A stretch of 64,000 bases of DNA from NCBI GenBank assembly GCA_006937955.1, contig SSNP01000013.1, positions 5,612,917 through 5,676,916 of the forward strand, in the 5' to 3' direction. The translations under genes were made by a program, and so were the position numbers. The number at the start of each line of letters is the position of its first letter. The first letter of the stretch is position 1. Shown here one piece after another: positions 45,822-58,600 of this stretch. The stretch is from Pachypanchax playfairii (taxonomy: Eukaryota; Chordata; Actinopteri; Cyprinodontiformes; Aplocheilidae). Under the pieces are notes generated by a model that ran no database searches, had not been told where the DNA came from, and saw only the letters and a program-made list of their open reading frames with translations.

Positions 45822-46899
45822 GTTTAGAAACAATCTTGTGATTGTATCCAGAACAAAGTGACACATGTTCATGTGAATTCATGAAATAATTTCAGCATAA
45901 CAAACTCTTAAATTGCTTCTTTTTATTTCTTGCAAGTTATATGCATTGGTGTTATCAATAACTATAGTATAACAATTATTTGTGTGTGCGTCTGTGCATG
46001 TGCGTGCATCTAAGATAAAAAAATATATAGTAAAAATCTAATGCACGTTTCTGTCCACTAGGTGGCAGTCATCCCTTAGTTTCTCTCCTCATGACTTCAG
46101 TCCCTTCAGCGCATGTTGTTCAGTGAACTCATTAAACCTCGCAGTGTAGTTCACTGAGGAGCACAATACAGTAATCAAAACACAATAGGGAGTAAAGTTT
46201 TGTAGGAATGTTCCTTCAGCATGAATAATGTGTGTTTTCTTGTTTATTTTCATTCTAGGACTCTGAGTCATTAGGTTGTTCTTGCATAGTGACAACTCAG
46301 CAGTATCTTTGACTTGGAGTAATTATTTTAATCATTTTAGTTCCCTGAAGCACATAAAGCAGCTCATTTAGCTATTTTTTAATAGATATTAAAAAGCAAA
46401 CAACATTCACAGTATATGAAGTGACCTTATTGTCATAGTGTCAGAGCAAGATAAAACCCCAAAAAGCCAAACCAGTGTTTTTGAGTTCTGCTGCTGGGGA
46501 AGAGGATGTGGATCTGGGGGCAGAGGGGAAAAAAGTTTGTGAACCACCAGAAGAATGAGAAATTTTTTAGTCGTCAGAATCACTGGAAAAATATTTACTT
46601 GGTCAAAACTGTCGCCTGTGTGACTTTATGTGTCGGGTAGGAGAAGCTGCCTTGTAGAAGCACTTGTTGCTTGATGAGTTGACTGAGAGCAGGTGCGACA
46701 GCAGCAGGATGTTCTGCCAGTGGGTGAGTCTCAGGGAGAGCCAAGCCAGATTCACAAGGAAACACAAAGGAGGAAAAGAAAACTCCCAGAACCCCAACAC
46801 TTTTAGTTTCACTTAACAATTTTACTCATTTTTGTATATAGCACATTTTTATCCCTCAGATGGGCAGAGGTTTATCCAAACAGTTAGATTCTGTAAATG

Positions 46900-48480
46900 T
46901 GATCATTTATTTTTGTTTCACAAAAAAAGCATGTGTCAAGATTGCCACTGATTAAAAAAGGGGCCTTATCCTAAAAACACATCCATATTTACAACTTGTG
47001 CTGATCTCAACCAGAGAAATGAACGGAAAAAGAAAAACGGACAATTTAATTCCCTTAAATCCCTCTTGGAAGTAATTAATCACCATCAAACAAAGACGAC
47101 CCTTAAAAGTTTCCAAATATTTACTGAAGTGCCCCCTTGTCCCTAATTATATCTCCCTGCTCGTTCCCTTCATTATTTAGAACTACCAACAAAAAGATAC
47201 AACACAGAGCAAGAACACACACACGTCCATGGAAAATGTTTAATAGCAAATGAATGAGCGACAAAGGCCTTTAATGAGGTAATTTTATTAGCAGCGAATG
47301 CCCGAAATTGTTGGAAAAAGATGGGGAGAAACAAACAGGGAAGCGGCAAGATAGAGAAAATTAGTGTTACCCAATTCATTAGTGTGGACGGCAAATTAAC
47401 TGCCCCAAAAAATCTTCTATTCAGTGAAGATTTTGATGAAAAAAATACATTGTTGCCCTTCAGCGTAATTACAAGACAGTGCAAATGCAATTCTAATGAG
47501 GCGAAAGGCACCCCCTTAACATACATCCCCAGTTTCCCCCCCTTTGAAAGGACCTGCTCTTGATGAGGCCTAAGTTTAAGGAAGTATTGAGAGTGAGAAA
47601 GACAATAGTGAGAGATCGGCCCGGGCCTAAGTGCCTTACATGCTGCATGCAAACAGGTAGAAGGGATTGAATAGCTCTTTCTGGGACTCCTGGGGGGCCT
47701 GTCTTCCCAGCACAACAACACTTGGCCCTGAGAAAAGGGTCCGCTGAGGAGCCTGGACAGTGAATGGACCTGTGCCGCAATGGGTCAAACTGAATGGGCC
47801 ACAAGTTCTTCAGTGATTAAAAACTATGTCGTGCCGGTCCCGGGACTCCACACACAAAAACACACACACACACATAGACAGCCTTCACCCTTCTAGCTCT
47901 CCCTCTCATTGAATTATCTTTACTCAGGCTTTGTCTCCTCTAATTGGAGCTGATAAGTGACTAATTGGTAGCTTTTTTTACAACACCCAGCACTTAAGTG
48001 ATGGCAAGCCGAGGGAGGCAGCATGAGCAGAGTTAATGAGAGGCTTTGCGCAAATAAAAGCTTTAAAATGGGCCTGTCTCCGAATAAAAGTAAATGAAAG
48101 TTGAGGATCTCTTTTGTCTGCTCCACATCTTTCACTTATGTGCAGGTATCTAAAAAGAGGAGGGGGAAGGGGGGGGTGCTGGAGGGTGCACAATGGTCAC
48201 TGAAATGTTGAGCACTTGTGCACATAAAGGGATCTGTTCTGTATTGTTTGGAGCCCATCGTTTAGTGTTTCTGCTAATAATGAGAAAGGGCTGCCACTCG
48301 AATGAATGTGGCAAAGTCCTCAAAGGACAATATGTGCCCCTTCTCTTGGTTGGACCACACTGGACTGTGCTAAAGCAATCTGAAAATAAGGGTTTCGTCT
48401 TTTCTGCATTGTTCGAGGGTTAGTATGTGGCCTGTGTGCTCAGAACTGAGCCAAAAAATAATACAGCACTAAACTCCATG
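46900..48480. promoter_or_regulatory. Candidate conserved non-coding regulatory block between ccbe1 and lman1
   Basis: About 1.6 kb of complex, nearly repeat-free sequence unlike the decayed repeat-rich DNA around it, apart from a short CA run at 47852-47873. It is dense in homeodomain-type cores: AATTAAT near 47075, TAATTGG at 47941 and 47962, the palindrome CACTTAAGTG at 47991-48000 (NK-class type) and TGATAAG at 47951 (GATA type). It resembles vertebrate developmental enhancers. Conservation was not tested. A 182-codon minus-strand open frame inside (47173-47721) has no recognised domain. Confidence 0.45.
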
Positions 48481-51400
48481 CTGCTCTGATGTAGAAAATC
48501 TAATGTGAAAAATCTAATGACTTGAACCATCATAATTTGTATGATTTTGTAATTATCTAAGCTATAAGAAAATCCCTACGATACAAATACACAGACAAAG
48601 AATATATATAGATGATTGTCTACTGAGTCTCTAATAATAATTTGCTTTAAGTGTCTAAAAAGCATCTTGAACATAAGCAGCAAAAGGTCTCGTATCAATG
48701 TTTGTGTGTCTGTCAATGGAAAAATAAATATATGCACTCAACATTCTGGGGGGATTTGAAGGCACTAATACATCCCATGTAGCAGTGAGCAACATACTGG
48801 GTGAACGATGACTAAAATATCTACATTTTGATGTATTAATTGTATAAGAAGTGTAATTTAAAGTCAAACTGTAAATGAGACTGATGTTTCTACCATAGTG
48901 TTACAGTATGTATTTCATTACACTGTAAAACATGAGGGTAAATAATATTATCACTTTATTTCTGATTTAGATATTTTGCAAATGTATTTTGTTTTCGATT
49001 TATTATATTTTAAAAGCCACATTCGGATAAGCAAATCCAAAATTCCCGACAGAAACAGTGCAAAGGTGCATTGTTACTCTTAACTAATATTTATTTAATT
49101 ATAAAATGCTGCGATATTTATCGTAAAAAACAAATCATGGGATCCTAAAACAAGACAGATTTAAATGTGAGAGCACAGTGGGTTTGCCTGCAGGACATTT
49201 CCTGCATGCTCTCATCTTAGTAAACATTCAATTCATGTGATAATGGTTTACTTTGTGTATTTTTCAGGTATAAATAAACAACCCGATTCAACAAGTCTTA
49301 TTTACCTTCACACCAGGAGGTGACAAACCACTCTCCCTTTCATACAAGGATCTTAGATGATGCGTTTGCAACACAACAAGTATTTGTTTTATCCGTTAAG
49401 ACCAGTTTAGGATTTCTAAATGTCTGTTAATTTAAGTGGAACCTGACAATACACGAGTTATTTCACTGGAGGTGAAGCATAAAATACTGACCTGAAATTC
49501 TAAATCAAGAGTCACAATGAACTTACGTCAGCTTGCTGTCACTTTCAGGATTACATTTACTTAATCATTATACAATTCAAATGTTTGTGCTGACTCCTGT
49601 GATTGGCTATTCACATCTTCAGTGACCCATGAACATCCTGTGGTTTTCTGTTGTTAACGTGTAAATGGATCTATTAGCATTAGGATTTATTCAAATCCTA
49701 CATTTCCTGACAATGAGAGAGGTTTAACTCTCTAATGAGGGCTTGATCAGACAAAGGATGAGAACTTTATTCTCTGTTCTTTTCAAAACCACCAAATGGA
49801 TTTCATGAAAAGTAAAAGTTTACTGCCTGTAATTCCCTCTGTACTTTGCTTTATTTGTTTTTGACCATGACTAGCTGTGTATATGTTGTTTCTGAATACT
49901 TAATATAAAGTTTTATCTTTCCCTTATATTTACTTATCATTTGCCAGAAGACTTGAATTTCCTGATTAGTGTAAAATTGTTGTTGGGTTTGTTCCAGAAC
50001 CTGCAATCACAGACCTGAGAGAAGAGAGGAAGCTGGTCGGAGCTAATTCTGTCACCTCTTACTGAGGCTTTCATGCTACGGTGAAAGCTTGACTCTGCAG
50101 TCAGCTAGCGCAGTGTGTCACCTTTCGTGCTGCATTTCATGACATTAATGATACAGCAGAATCCATGAATAAAAATTATATTACTGATTGGATTGTGGGT
50201 GTATAAGCCACTGTTTGTTGTTAATATTTTTCTGTATGGTTGAGGGTATATTTGAGGCACGTTTTTATAAATATAATTTCATTTTACAATAGAAAAAACG
50301 TGCATTTCAAAGCCAGAACATGCGCCCCCTTGTGGCTGGCTGCAGTGTACATTCTAAGTCCCGCCCCCTTCATGTAAACGCCTCAGATTTTTTCATTCTC
50401 TTATTTCATACCTTCTGTTGCAGGTTTAACTATCCTGTTTTTTTAAATAGTCAGTTGTAATAATGTATATTATATCTAAAAACACTATGATAATGTGCAT
50501 GTGAGTGAACTGAACTTTCAGCTCAACATCTCTAGTGTGCAGACTCACTTACAAAAATGCAACATCCTGACCCGTCTGCATGAAGCCATTAATTACAAAA
50601 AACAGCATTTTATAGAATGTACCATAATCAGCATATCATCTCGTTCTTGTATTAAGAAACTGATACTAGATCATCAGAGTTTTGTGAAATGGCATTTTGG
50701 TTGAATTGCCAAATAAATATTTATCTTTTACTTTTCTAGATTTTTGAGGCAGTTTTGCACCAAATTCCTCGTGTTTCACACAAAAAAATCTGTTGAACTG
50801 TTAAATCTTATTATAATCATTCTTAAAAAAACAAATCCACCAGGTAACCTAAAATAAATCGAACAGCTTATTTGTCAATATAAATAATTAATAAAACATT
50901 TACATAACAGAACTTCATAATTTTGTCAAAAAATCGGTTGATGCAATAGATAAAAAACACTTATTTCTACGCATTTAGAAAAAAAAGTGACAACATTAAT
51001 ATAGAGAAAGGTGCATATAAATTTTCGTGATGTTTTGTGATTTTAAAAAAAAAAAGTATTCTAAGGAACTTCCTGTATATTTGAATAAGGCGGTGCAAAC
51101 AAAATGTACAACCATTACACAGGCATGCCTGTAAACAGAGAGGTTAAGGATGCTGAACTGGCTTGACTACAATCCTGACTTCTCTGTTACAGAATATGTG
51201 GAAATTTTTTTTGGGACACACCTGCACAAAGATTAGAATATGGTATTATTCTGCTCAGCACCCTATCCTGCTGAGACTTTTTGGCATTTACAATTTGCTT
51301 TTGAAGGATTATAAGAACAACTTCTGATACTCGTTCTAAATGCAAAAATGCATTTTTCTTGTTTAAAACAGAAACTAGTAGAAACAATATTTTTAAATGT

Positions 51401-52319
51401 TATTAATTATGGTGATGTGCTGTATATGAATGCTTCTGCTTATTGTCGTTACATGCTGGATAATGTGTTTATTCCCAGCTGTGGTCCATTTACTCTCTAC
51501 TGTGAACCGTGAAAGTCAACTGGATGTTTTTTGTACCTGATACATGGAATAAATTGTAAACTGAACTTCAGCTTCAAGCTCTTACTTGGAATGAGTTTAA
51601 AACTACTGTAAAACCATTACAGTTACCTTATCTGTGTGTTTTCAGTGTAAATTAGTAGTTGTTTATGTATTATATAATATATTCTGCTACTGCCCTCTTG
51701 GCCAGGTCTCGCTTGTAAAAGAGATAAATATGGTTAAATAAAGGTCACAATAAATCAAAAAGTTGTCAAGCTGATCTAACTTTTTGAACGTAACAGGTTT
51801 ATGTGGCAGCAAGGATTTTCAGACTAGCATGAAATAATGAATATCTGGACAGGAACAATTACAGTAGTTCATTGCTGTCTCCTTGCTGGTGCTAATATAT
51901 AAATTCCTGTCTGTCAAACAAGGTTTTCTTTGGTATTTTTTGTAGATTTGACTTCAAAAATGGAAACAAATTCCACTATCACATGCAGCAACATGATGTG
52001 TGAACAGTTATTTGATAAGTTGTAGTAATGTCTGGTTTGTCCCATGAATTGAGATGATTTTTCACAACTTTATAAATAAAAGTATATTCCTTTAAAAATA
52101 ATCAAGTAGTGAGCGGTCAAAGCATGAAGTCCACTTGAAAATATTAGAAGGAAGTTAGGCTCCTTGAGGTCGAGAGTTTTGCAGTCTTTCCTACCTTTGT
52201 TATGTTGTGCTTTTCTAGTTTATTTATTGCTGTTGCTGTTGATAAGTGGTTTAATGACAGGCCTCTGCAGCCAAACTTTGCTGTGCAGAGTGCAAATAAA
52301 GACGGAGGGAGGAACAAGC
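48481..52319. other. Intergenic, mostly nothing recognised
   Basis: This is AT-rich intergenic DNA upstream of lman1. At about 50310-50390, GCGCCCCCTTGTGGCTGGCT and CCCGCCCCCTTCATGTAAAC resemble a piece of a common fish MITE. The rest shows no gene, RNA or named repeat. Confidence 0.45.
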
Positions 52320-52412
52320 CCGAAACCGTCCAATCAGAAAACGCCCTGTTGGCCCTGCAGACATCCCGTCATGCACGCGCACTGAGCGCTACGTCAGCAC
52401 TGAGACAGAAAC
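52320..52412 (+). promoter_or_regulatory. lman1: lman1 proximal promoter
   Basis: The sequence is CpG-containing and TATA-less. A CCAAT box lies at 52330-52334. TACGTCA at 52390-52396 is the reverse of TGACGTA, a CREB/ATF-type core. The start codon itself lies in ACATGGCGG, which resembles the YY1 site often placed just downstream of TATA-less start sites. Together these suggest a housekeeping, stress-responsive promoter with a very short 5' UTR. That reading is inference. Confidence 0.5.
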
Positions 52413-52632
52413 ATGGCGGTGTCCATAGCGCGGCTGCCAGCGGGGAACCTCCAACTGTGGATATTAACTTTCCTCACAACATTAATATTTCACCGCAGTG
52501 TCGCCGACGTGTCCACAGGCGTCCCGGCATCAGAGGAACCTCCTCACCGCCGGTTCGAGTACAAATACAGCTTCAAAGGACCGCACCTGTCTCAGTCCGA
52601 CGGCAGTATCCCGTTTTGGATCCACAGTGGAA
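52413..52632 (+). CDS. lman1: lman1 exon 1: signal peptide and lectin start
   Basis: This exon encodes residues 1-73 plus one base. The signal peptide core is WILTFLTTLIF. The lectin domain starts near HRRFEYKYSFKGPHL, a hallmark stretch of ERGIC-53. The donor is a perfect GTAAGT. Confidence 0.94.
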
Positions 52633-55600
52633 GTAAGTTTGTCTCCATCCAGCTGTCAGCATCACAGAACCGTTGCTCAGGAACAGCTTTCATTTGGAAC
52701 CGGAAGCTGGTTTGAGGGTAACGGTGTGTAACGGTTCCTGCTCGCGGTGCATCAAAGCAGCATTCAGAACTTCAGTAGGAACTGGTCGCGTTTAGCTACT
52801 TAGCTTCATTTCAGACTCTCGTCACTTCGTGGCAGATGTGTTAATGTGGAACTTTAATGCTCGATTGATGTTCTTACTTTCAGCTGAACTGTTGTTTCTG
52901 ACAGTTTGTTTCCAGCTGCTCACACGAGCATTAGCTGTCCTTTAAATCAGATTCGGTTATTAATCTAATTGTCATTAAGTTGCCAGAACATCAATTTAGT
53001 AACTGGTGGGGAAGAAATTGTGCAGAGCCTTGACTGAGAAGCAGAGAGTTTGTCTTACTTAGTTTAATCCAACTTAACAGTCCCAAACGGTCCTCATGAC
53101 AGAGTAGTCTACTCTGGTTCTGACAGGTTTATGAAGCACAAAGAAGTGACAGCTTGAAAGAAGTTAATCTGTGTATTGTTTTAAAAGGGAGGTTGAGTAG
53201 GACTGAAAGGTCAAAGTGCAGCCAGCCACCAGGAGGGGGTTTATTTGTTGGCTTCAGGTTCTGCGTCATGTTCCAATGTTTAGTTATTATGTTAATTGTT
53301 TACTCAAAATCTGTGTTCCAGATGCAATTCCAAGTGCAGACCAGGTGCGGATCACTCCATCCCTCAGGAGTCAGAGGGGCTCTGTCTGGACAAAAAACAA
53401 AGCCAACTTTGATCACTGGGAGGCTGAGGTGACCTTCCGGGTATCTGGAAGAGGCAGAATGGGAGCGGATGGTTTGGTAAGTGGGGTTGAACATGCAGCC
53501 AAGAGAAAATCCTGTTTTGGGCAGATAATGAAGATCTACAGTCTACAGCCTGATAGTCATTATCTATTATCTCATGTATGTTTTGGGTCTGTGGGAGGAA
53601 GCTGGAGAGCACAGGGAGAACATGTAAACTCCATGCAGAAAGGTCCTGGCTGGTATGAACCAGGACCTTCTTTCTGCAACCAACTGCACCACCGCACATA
53701 AATAACATAAAACAATTTCATATTAAGTATCGAACACGTCAGGTAACTTGACAGCAGTTGATCTTCTTTCATTCCTGAATTCTTTGTCATGGATTTAAAG
53801 ATTGGATAACTTCTTGCTTTGACTCTGACACATCAGTCTGTGTAATTATCATATTTACTCTCTGAGTATTAAACTAGCGATGCAGGTTTTAGAAGGTGTG
53901 TCTTACTCGGAGAAAATCACGTTTCAATTAACTTGATTATTACACAACACCTGAGTGTTGATGTGGGAGGAACTCTCATGACGTGACGCTTGTTTTGCGG
54001 TTTCAGTAAAACAGTTCTGAGATCTGTTTACAATTGCTGATGAGCTCAGATAGTTTTGCAATGAAAACAGTAATAATACCAAAAACTGTGCCACTGACTT
54101 TCAATCTATCAAAACTTCATCCTCTCATCCAATCAGAGTCCAGTAGTTATGTGAGGATAATTTTACTGAGTCCTTACAGCGTTTTTAAAGACACAATAGT
54201 GTGACAGATCCTCTTGCAGCTGCTCTGATATGGTGGATTGATGATGTTCTAAAGATTTATACAATAAAAATTATAACATAAATATAATGCATTTCTGTCA
54301 CCTTCTGTCTTTCACCAGGCGGTGTGGTTCACCAGTGAACAAGGCCTTGAAGGTCCAGTTTATGGAGCCGCGGATCAGTGGAACGGAGTGGGAATTTTCT
54401 TTGACTCCTTTGACAATGATGGAAAGGTTTGTTATATTTCAGAACCATATCATGTTAACATGACATATTTATTAATTGAACTGTGTCTTTTTCATATAAC
54501 ATTATATTTACAAAATATATTTCACGTTTGAACAAGATTTTTTCAAATTATTAGAATATTTATCTTGTTCTAACAAAAACAATATCAATGTTGAGATCAG
54601 TTTCACTTATTTTATTTAAAACGATGTTTAAAGGTGTGATGACATCACTGTTTAAACTGGCGTAAAGCTATTTCATGTAGTAGATATGCCCGCATATGTC
54701 AACACACAAAAGAATTTGATAAAAAAACTAACAGGGTGGGGGTGTACGGGCAGGTCAGAATCCTCTTCTCAGCAACACGGTTCCTTTCGTTAATGATATG
54801 TGGGTCTCCCTGGCTGGCTTCGCTCTGATTGGCTACAACCATTGCCCGCAGCAAGCCTTTCTTCTCGGCTCCGTCAACAGTCCAGTAACACGGCGAGTGG
54901 ACGTTTACAACCGTATATGTTCGAGCCTGAAACGTCTTCTGAGGAAGACGGAGGGGTGAACACATAAAACTCAACTAATCACATGAGCGGATAAACAGTG
55001 CCGTCAGATGTTATCAATGAAAATAGATTCACAATATGGTATGATAAACCTGTTGCTCACGGACATTGTTGCTAGAGCGGCTATCACATGCTAGCATCAT
55101 GAACTCTTCAGACCACGAACAAACATTTATCAGGCAAGGCAGCATTTTATTAAATAAATAAACTTACAGGTACTGACGATGTGGTCGCCTCCTTCAGGGT
55201 TGGTAAAGAATTTTTAATTAAAATCAGTTTCTTTGACAATCCCAACTTGAATTCACCCAAGTTATGGAAGCAGTCCTCCGTGAAGTGAGCTGAACATATT
55301 TTCTAATTGAGGTTATAACTGTGCGGCACTTCTCCATAAATGAATTTCAGCCACTCTTCTCTAGTTTTTTCATCCTTCGGGAGTGAGTGGAAACTTCCAG
55401 CATGGGTTGAGCATCCTTGGACACAACAGGTCCCCGTTTGCGTAGCCATCTCTTCTCAAGAGCAGCAGCACAAGCTAGCGCAACGCAGCTACCGGTGTAT
55501 GGGCTGGGGGTGGGGGGAGTGGGGGGGGTGTTGGACTGTTTACTTCACTGTGCACTTTTATTGGACGCTATGAAATACGTAGGATAAAATGCCACGTAGG

Positions 55601-58600
55601 AAAAAATGGTGCTTTCCGATTCAACCGTTTTTTAAATATGAAACAAAGCGGACCGCCCACAAACGGGAACTTTGATACTCGCTTTGGACGTTCACACGGC
55701 CTCATCAGTGCACAACACATCATGATATACCCCAAAAACCTCAAAAAAGTGCATTTTGATGTCATAACCCCTTTAAGAAAAATGCTTTTTTTAGTGATTA
55801 CAGAATGAATACATGGCTCAGACATTACACACGGTTTCATCTGTTTTCAGTTGGATAAAAATCTCTCACTTGTTAGATTTACACAAATGACTCAATACAT
55901 CATGATACCATACCATACCATTTTATTTATAGAGCACTTTAAAAACAATGACAGCTGACCATAGTGCTGTACAATACAGGGACACCACACAAGTTAAAAA
56001 CAGAGCAGATATAAAACAGACAAAGAAAATAAAAGACATTAAGACACAGATGGCAACTCATTACTGATTAAAAGGCAAAGAGTAAAAATGTGTTTTTAAC
56101 CGGGTTTTAAAAACAGCAAGAGAGGGAGCCTGTCTAACATTTAGAGGGAGCTCATTCCAAATTTTTTGACCTAAAACTGAAAAGGCTCTGTCTCCTCTGG
56201 ACTTATGAAATGTCTTTGGGACGGTTAAAAGCAGCTGATCAGCTGATCGGAGAGCACGAGAAGGCGTGTACGGACAGAGCAGCTCAGACAGGTAAAAAGA
56301 GGCAAGACGGTTAAGAGACTTAAAAACAAATAAAAGAACCTTAAAATGGATCCGCAAATGAACGGGAAGCCAGTGAAGGGACGCTAAAACCGGAGTTATG
56401 TGCTCTCGTTTTCTTGTGCCAGTTAAAAATCGTGCAGCAGCGTTTTGTACGAGCTGCAGGCGTGACAGAGAGGCCTGGCTAATGCCAGTTAAAAGAGAGT
56501 TACAGAATGATGTAAAAATCCTGAAATTGTTATTCCTCCATTCTAAAATCTACACATCTTAGCAGGAAAAAACGCGACGCTATCATGTTTCAGACTGTTG
56601 AGTAAAACAAACATTCCCATTCTGACAAAGGATGGTGTCATTAAGATTTACAGGAAAATGACGTTGAAATTTTATTGTTTTGGTAAACATGCACATAAAT
56701 AACATTCATTTTTGCTCAAGCAACAGCAAAACTCTTAAGTTTCTTTTACACTTAGATATTAAACATTTGTGAACAGGTACGTTCCAGATATTCTCGATAG
56801 GATTACCTAAACCACTCCCGGTCTTCAGAAAACAAAAGGATTAACATGTTTTCTTATTTCAGAAAAATAACCCTGCTATACTTGTTGTCGGGAACAATGG
56901 CAAGCTTGTTTATGACCACCAAAAGTAAGTAAACATTTTCTTTTGCCTTCCCTCTGATGACATCACTAACTTAAATTTCAGCAACTTAAAGAAGATTAGA
57001 AAATATGATTATATTTGCTTGGAAAGTAAATAATCCTCTATCTTTGCTAATCTCTCGCTGGTCAAGTGAAAGCTTTAAATCACTTTTTCAGTGCCACTGC
57101 GGTTCGTCGCAGAGTTCTGAGTGTTTGGATTGGCACTAAATGGGTGTTTACCAAAACATTAATGTTGCATGCTTATCTTCTGATGTTTGTTTTGTCCTTT
57201 TCTGTAGTTTTAAACAATAATAATGGCGCATTACAGCTTAAGTTTCGTGAAAATGTTTGTTTTTATGTAGTGACGGCTCCACGCAAGCCCTCGGAACGTG
57301 TTTGCGGGATTTCCGCAACAAACCGTATCCTATTAGAGCCAAAATTACATACTACAAAAAGACATTAACGGTAGGTGAAAACACACATTTAGGGCATTAA
57401 ATGTATGTATATTAAAGCTGAGTGGTATTTTTTTTTCACTCTTCACCAGGTTATGATCAACAACGGTTTCACTCCGGACAAAGAGGACTACGAATTCTGC
57501 ACCAAAGTGGAAAACATGATCATTCCTACTGAAGGCTTCTTTGGTATCTCAGCCGCCACCGGAGGTTTAGCAGGTATTAATTTATTACCTCAATGCAAGA
57601 TGTTTCCATTAAACATACAGAACTGATTTTCTAATTGATAATTTCTTGCCTCCATCAGATGACCACGATGTTTTGTCCTTCTTGTTATTCAGACTCTCTG
57701 AGCCGGGCCAGAAACCGGTAAATACACTTTGTTACATATAGATTTTTTTTTCTTATGGGACTAAATTACGCGAACAGTTTTAATGTAATTCACATTGTGT
57801 TTGTCGTTTTCTTTCTGTTGAAGCCTCAAGTTGAGACTGAGATTCCTAAAGAAGAGAAGGACAAGTACCATGAGGAATTTCAGAACTTTCAACAAGAGCT
57901 GGATAAAAGAAAAGAAGAGTTTCAGAAGGAGCACCCGAACGTCCAAGGAGAGCCAAGTTAGTTTACTCTCATGTCCCATCGTCCAAAATAAGACACTGCA
58001 AGTCCACTTTTTCATTTTTTATGCTCTAATCTTTGTTTCACACAATTTAAAATAATTAAACTTGAAGAATATCTTAAATTACCAAATGGATAAATAAATA
58101 GTTAATATATTTTCAACACTTTTTAAAATGATTTTTGTTTTACCCCTCCTTTCCACCGGACGTGTAAGTGGCGCATTTTGCCTGTGAAATCAGCCGCATT
58201 TCGTTTCCCACCGGGAATGCGCATCACTTGCAATCCAGTTGGTCCCGGGAGATCATAAAATCACATGTGAATTACAGAATCATGCGTGAGTTCATCAGTA
58301 CACACAACAACAAGCAGGGAGAAAAACAACAGCATGTATCCAGAAAGTATGTGCTTTATTTTCACACCATCTACAGGTTTCATAGTTAAGCAAATGGAAA
58401 TCTGCACGTGTCCTTTTATTTTGAAACTTCTGGGTATCTTACTTTTCACAAACGCCTAATTTCCTGTCTGGTCTGAACTAAACTGCTGAGCTTAACGTGT
58501 TTTAGAAGCGTAGTGTGTAAAAAAATAGAACTGCCACTTAAATTTACAAGAGAACCACAACACTACGCTTCTGGGACGTGTCTGATTCACGTCGCTTCTC

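Noticed and set aside
47173..47721. 182-codon minus-strand open frame between the two genes
   Set aside because: It is the longest open frame outside the transposon but has no known motif. Overlapping frames lie on the other strand, and the block looks regulatory rather than coding.
53154..53790. Several overlapping frames on both strands in lman1 introns 1-2
   Set aside because: Part is lman1 exon 2 read with its flanks and the rest is the SINE/MITE-like repeat.
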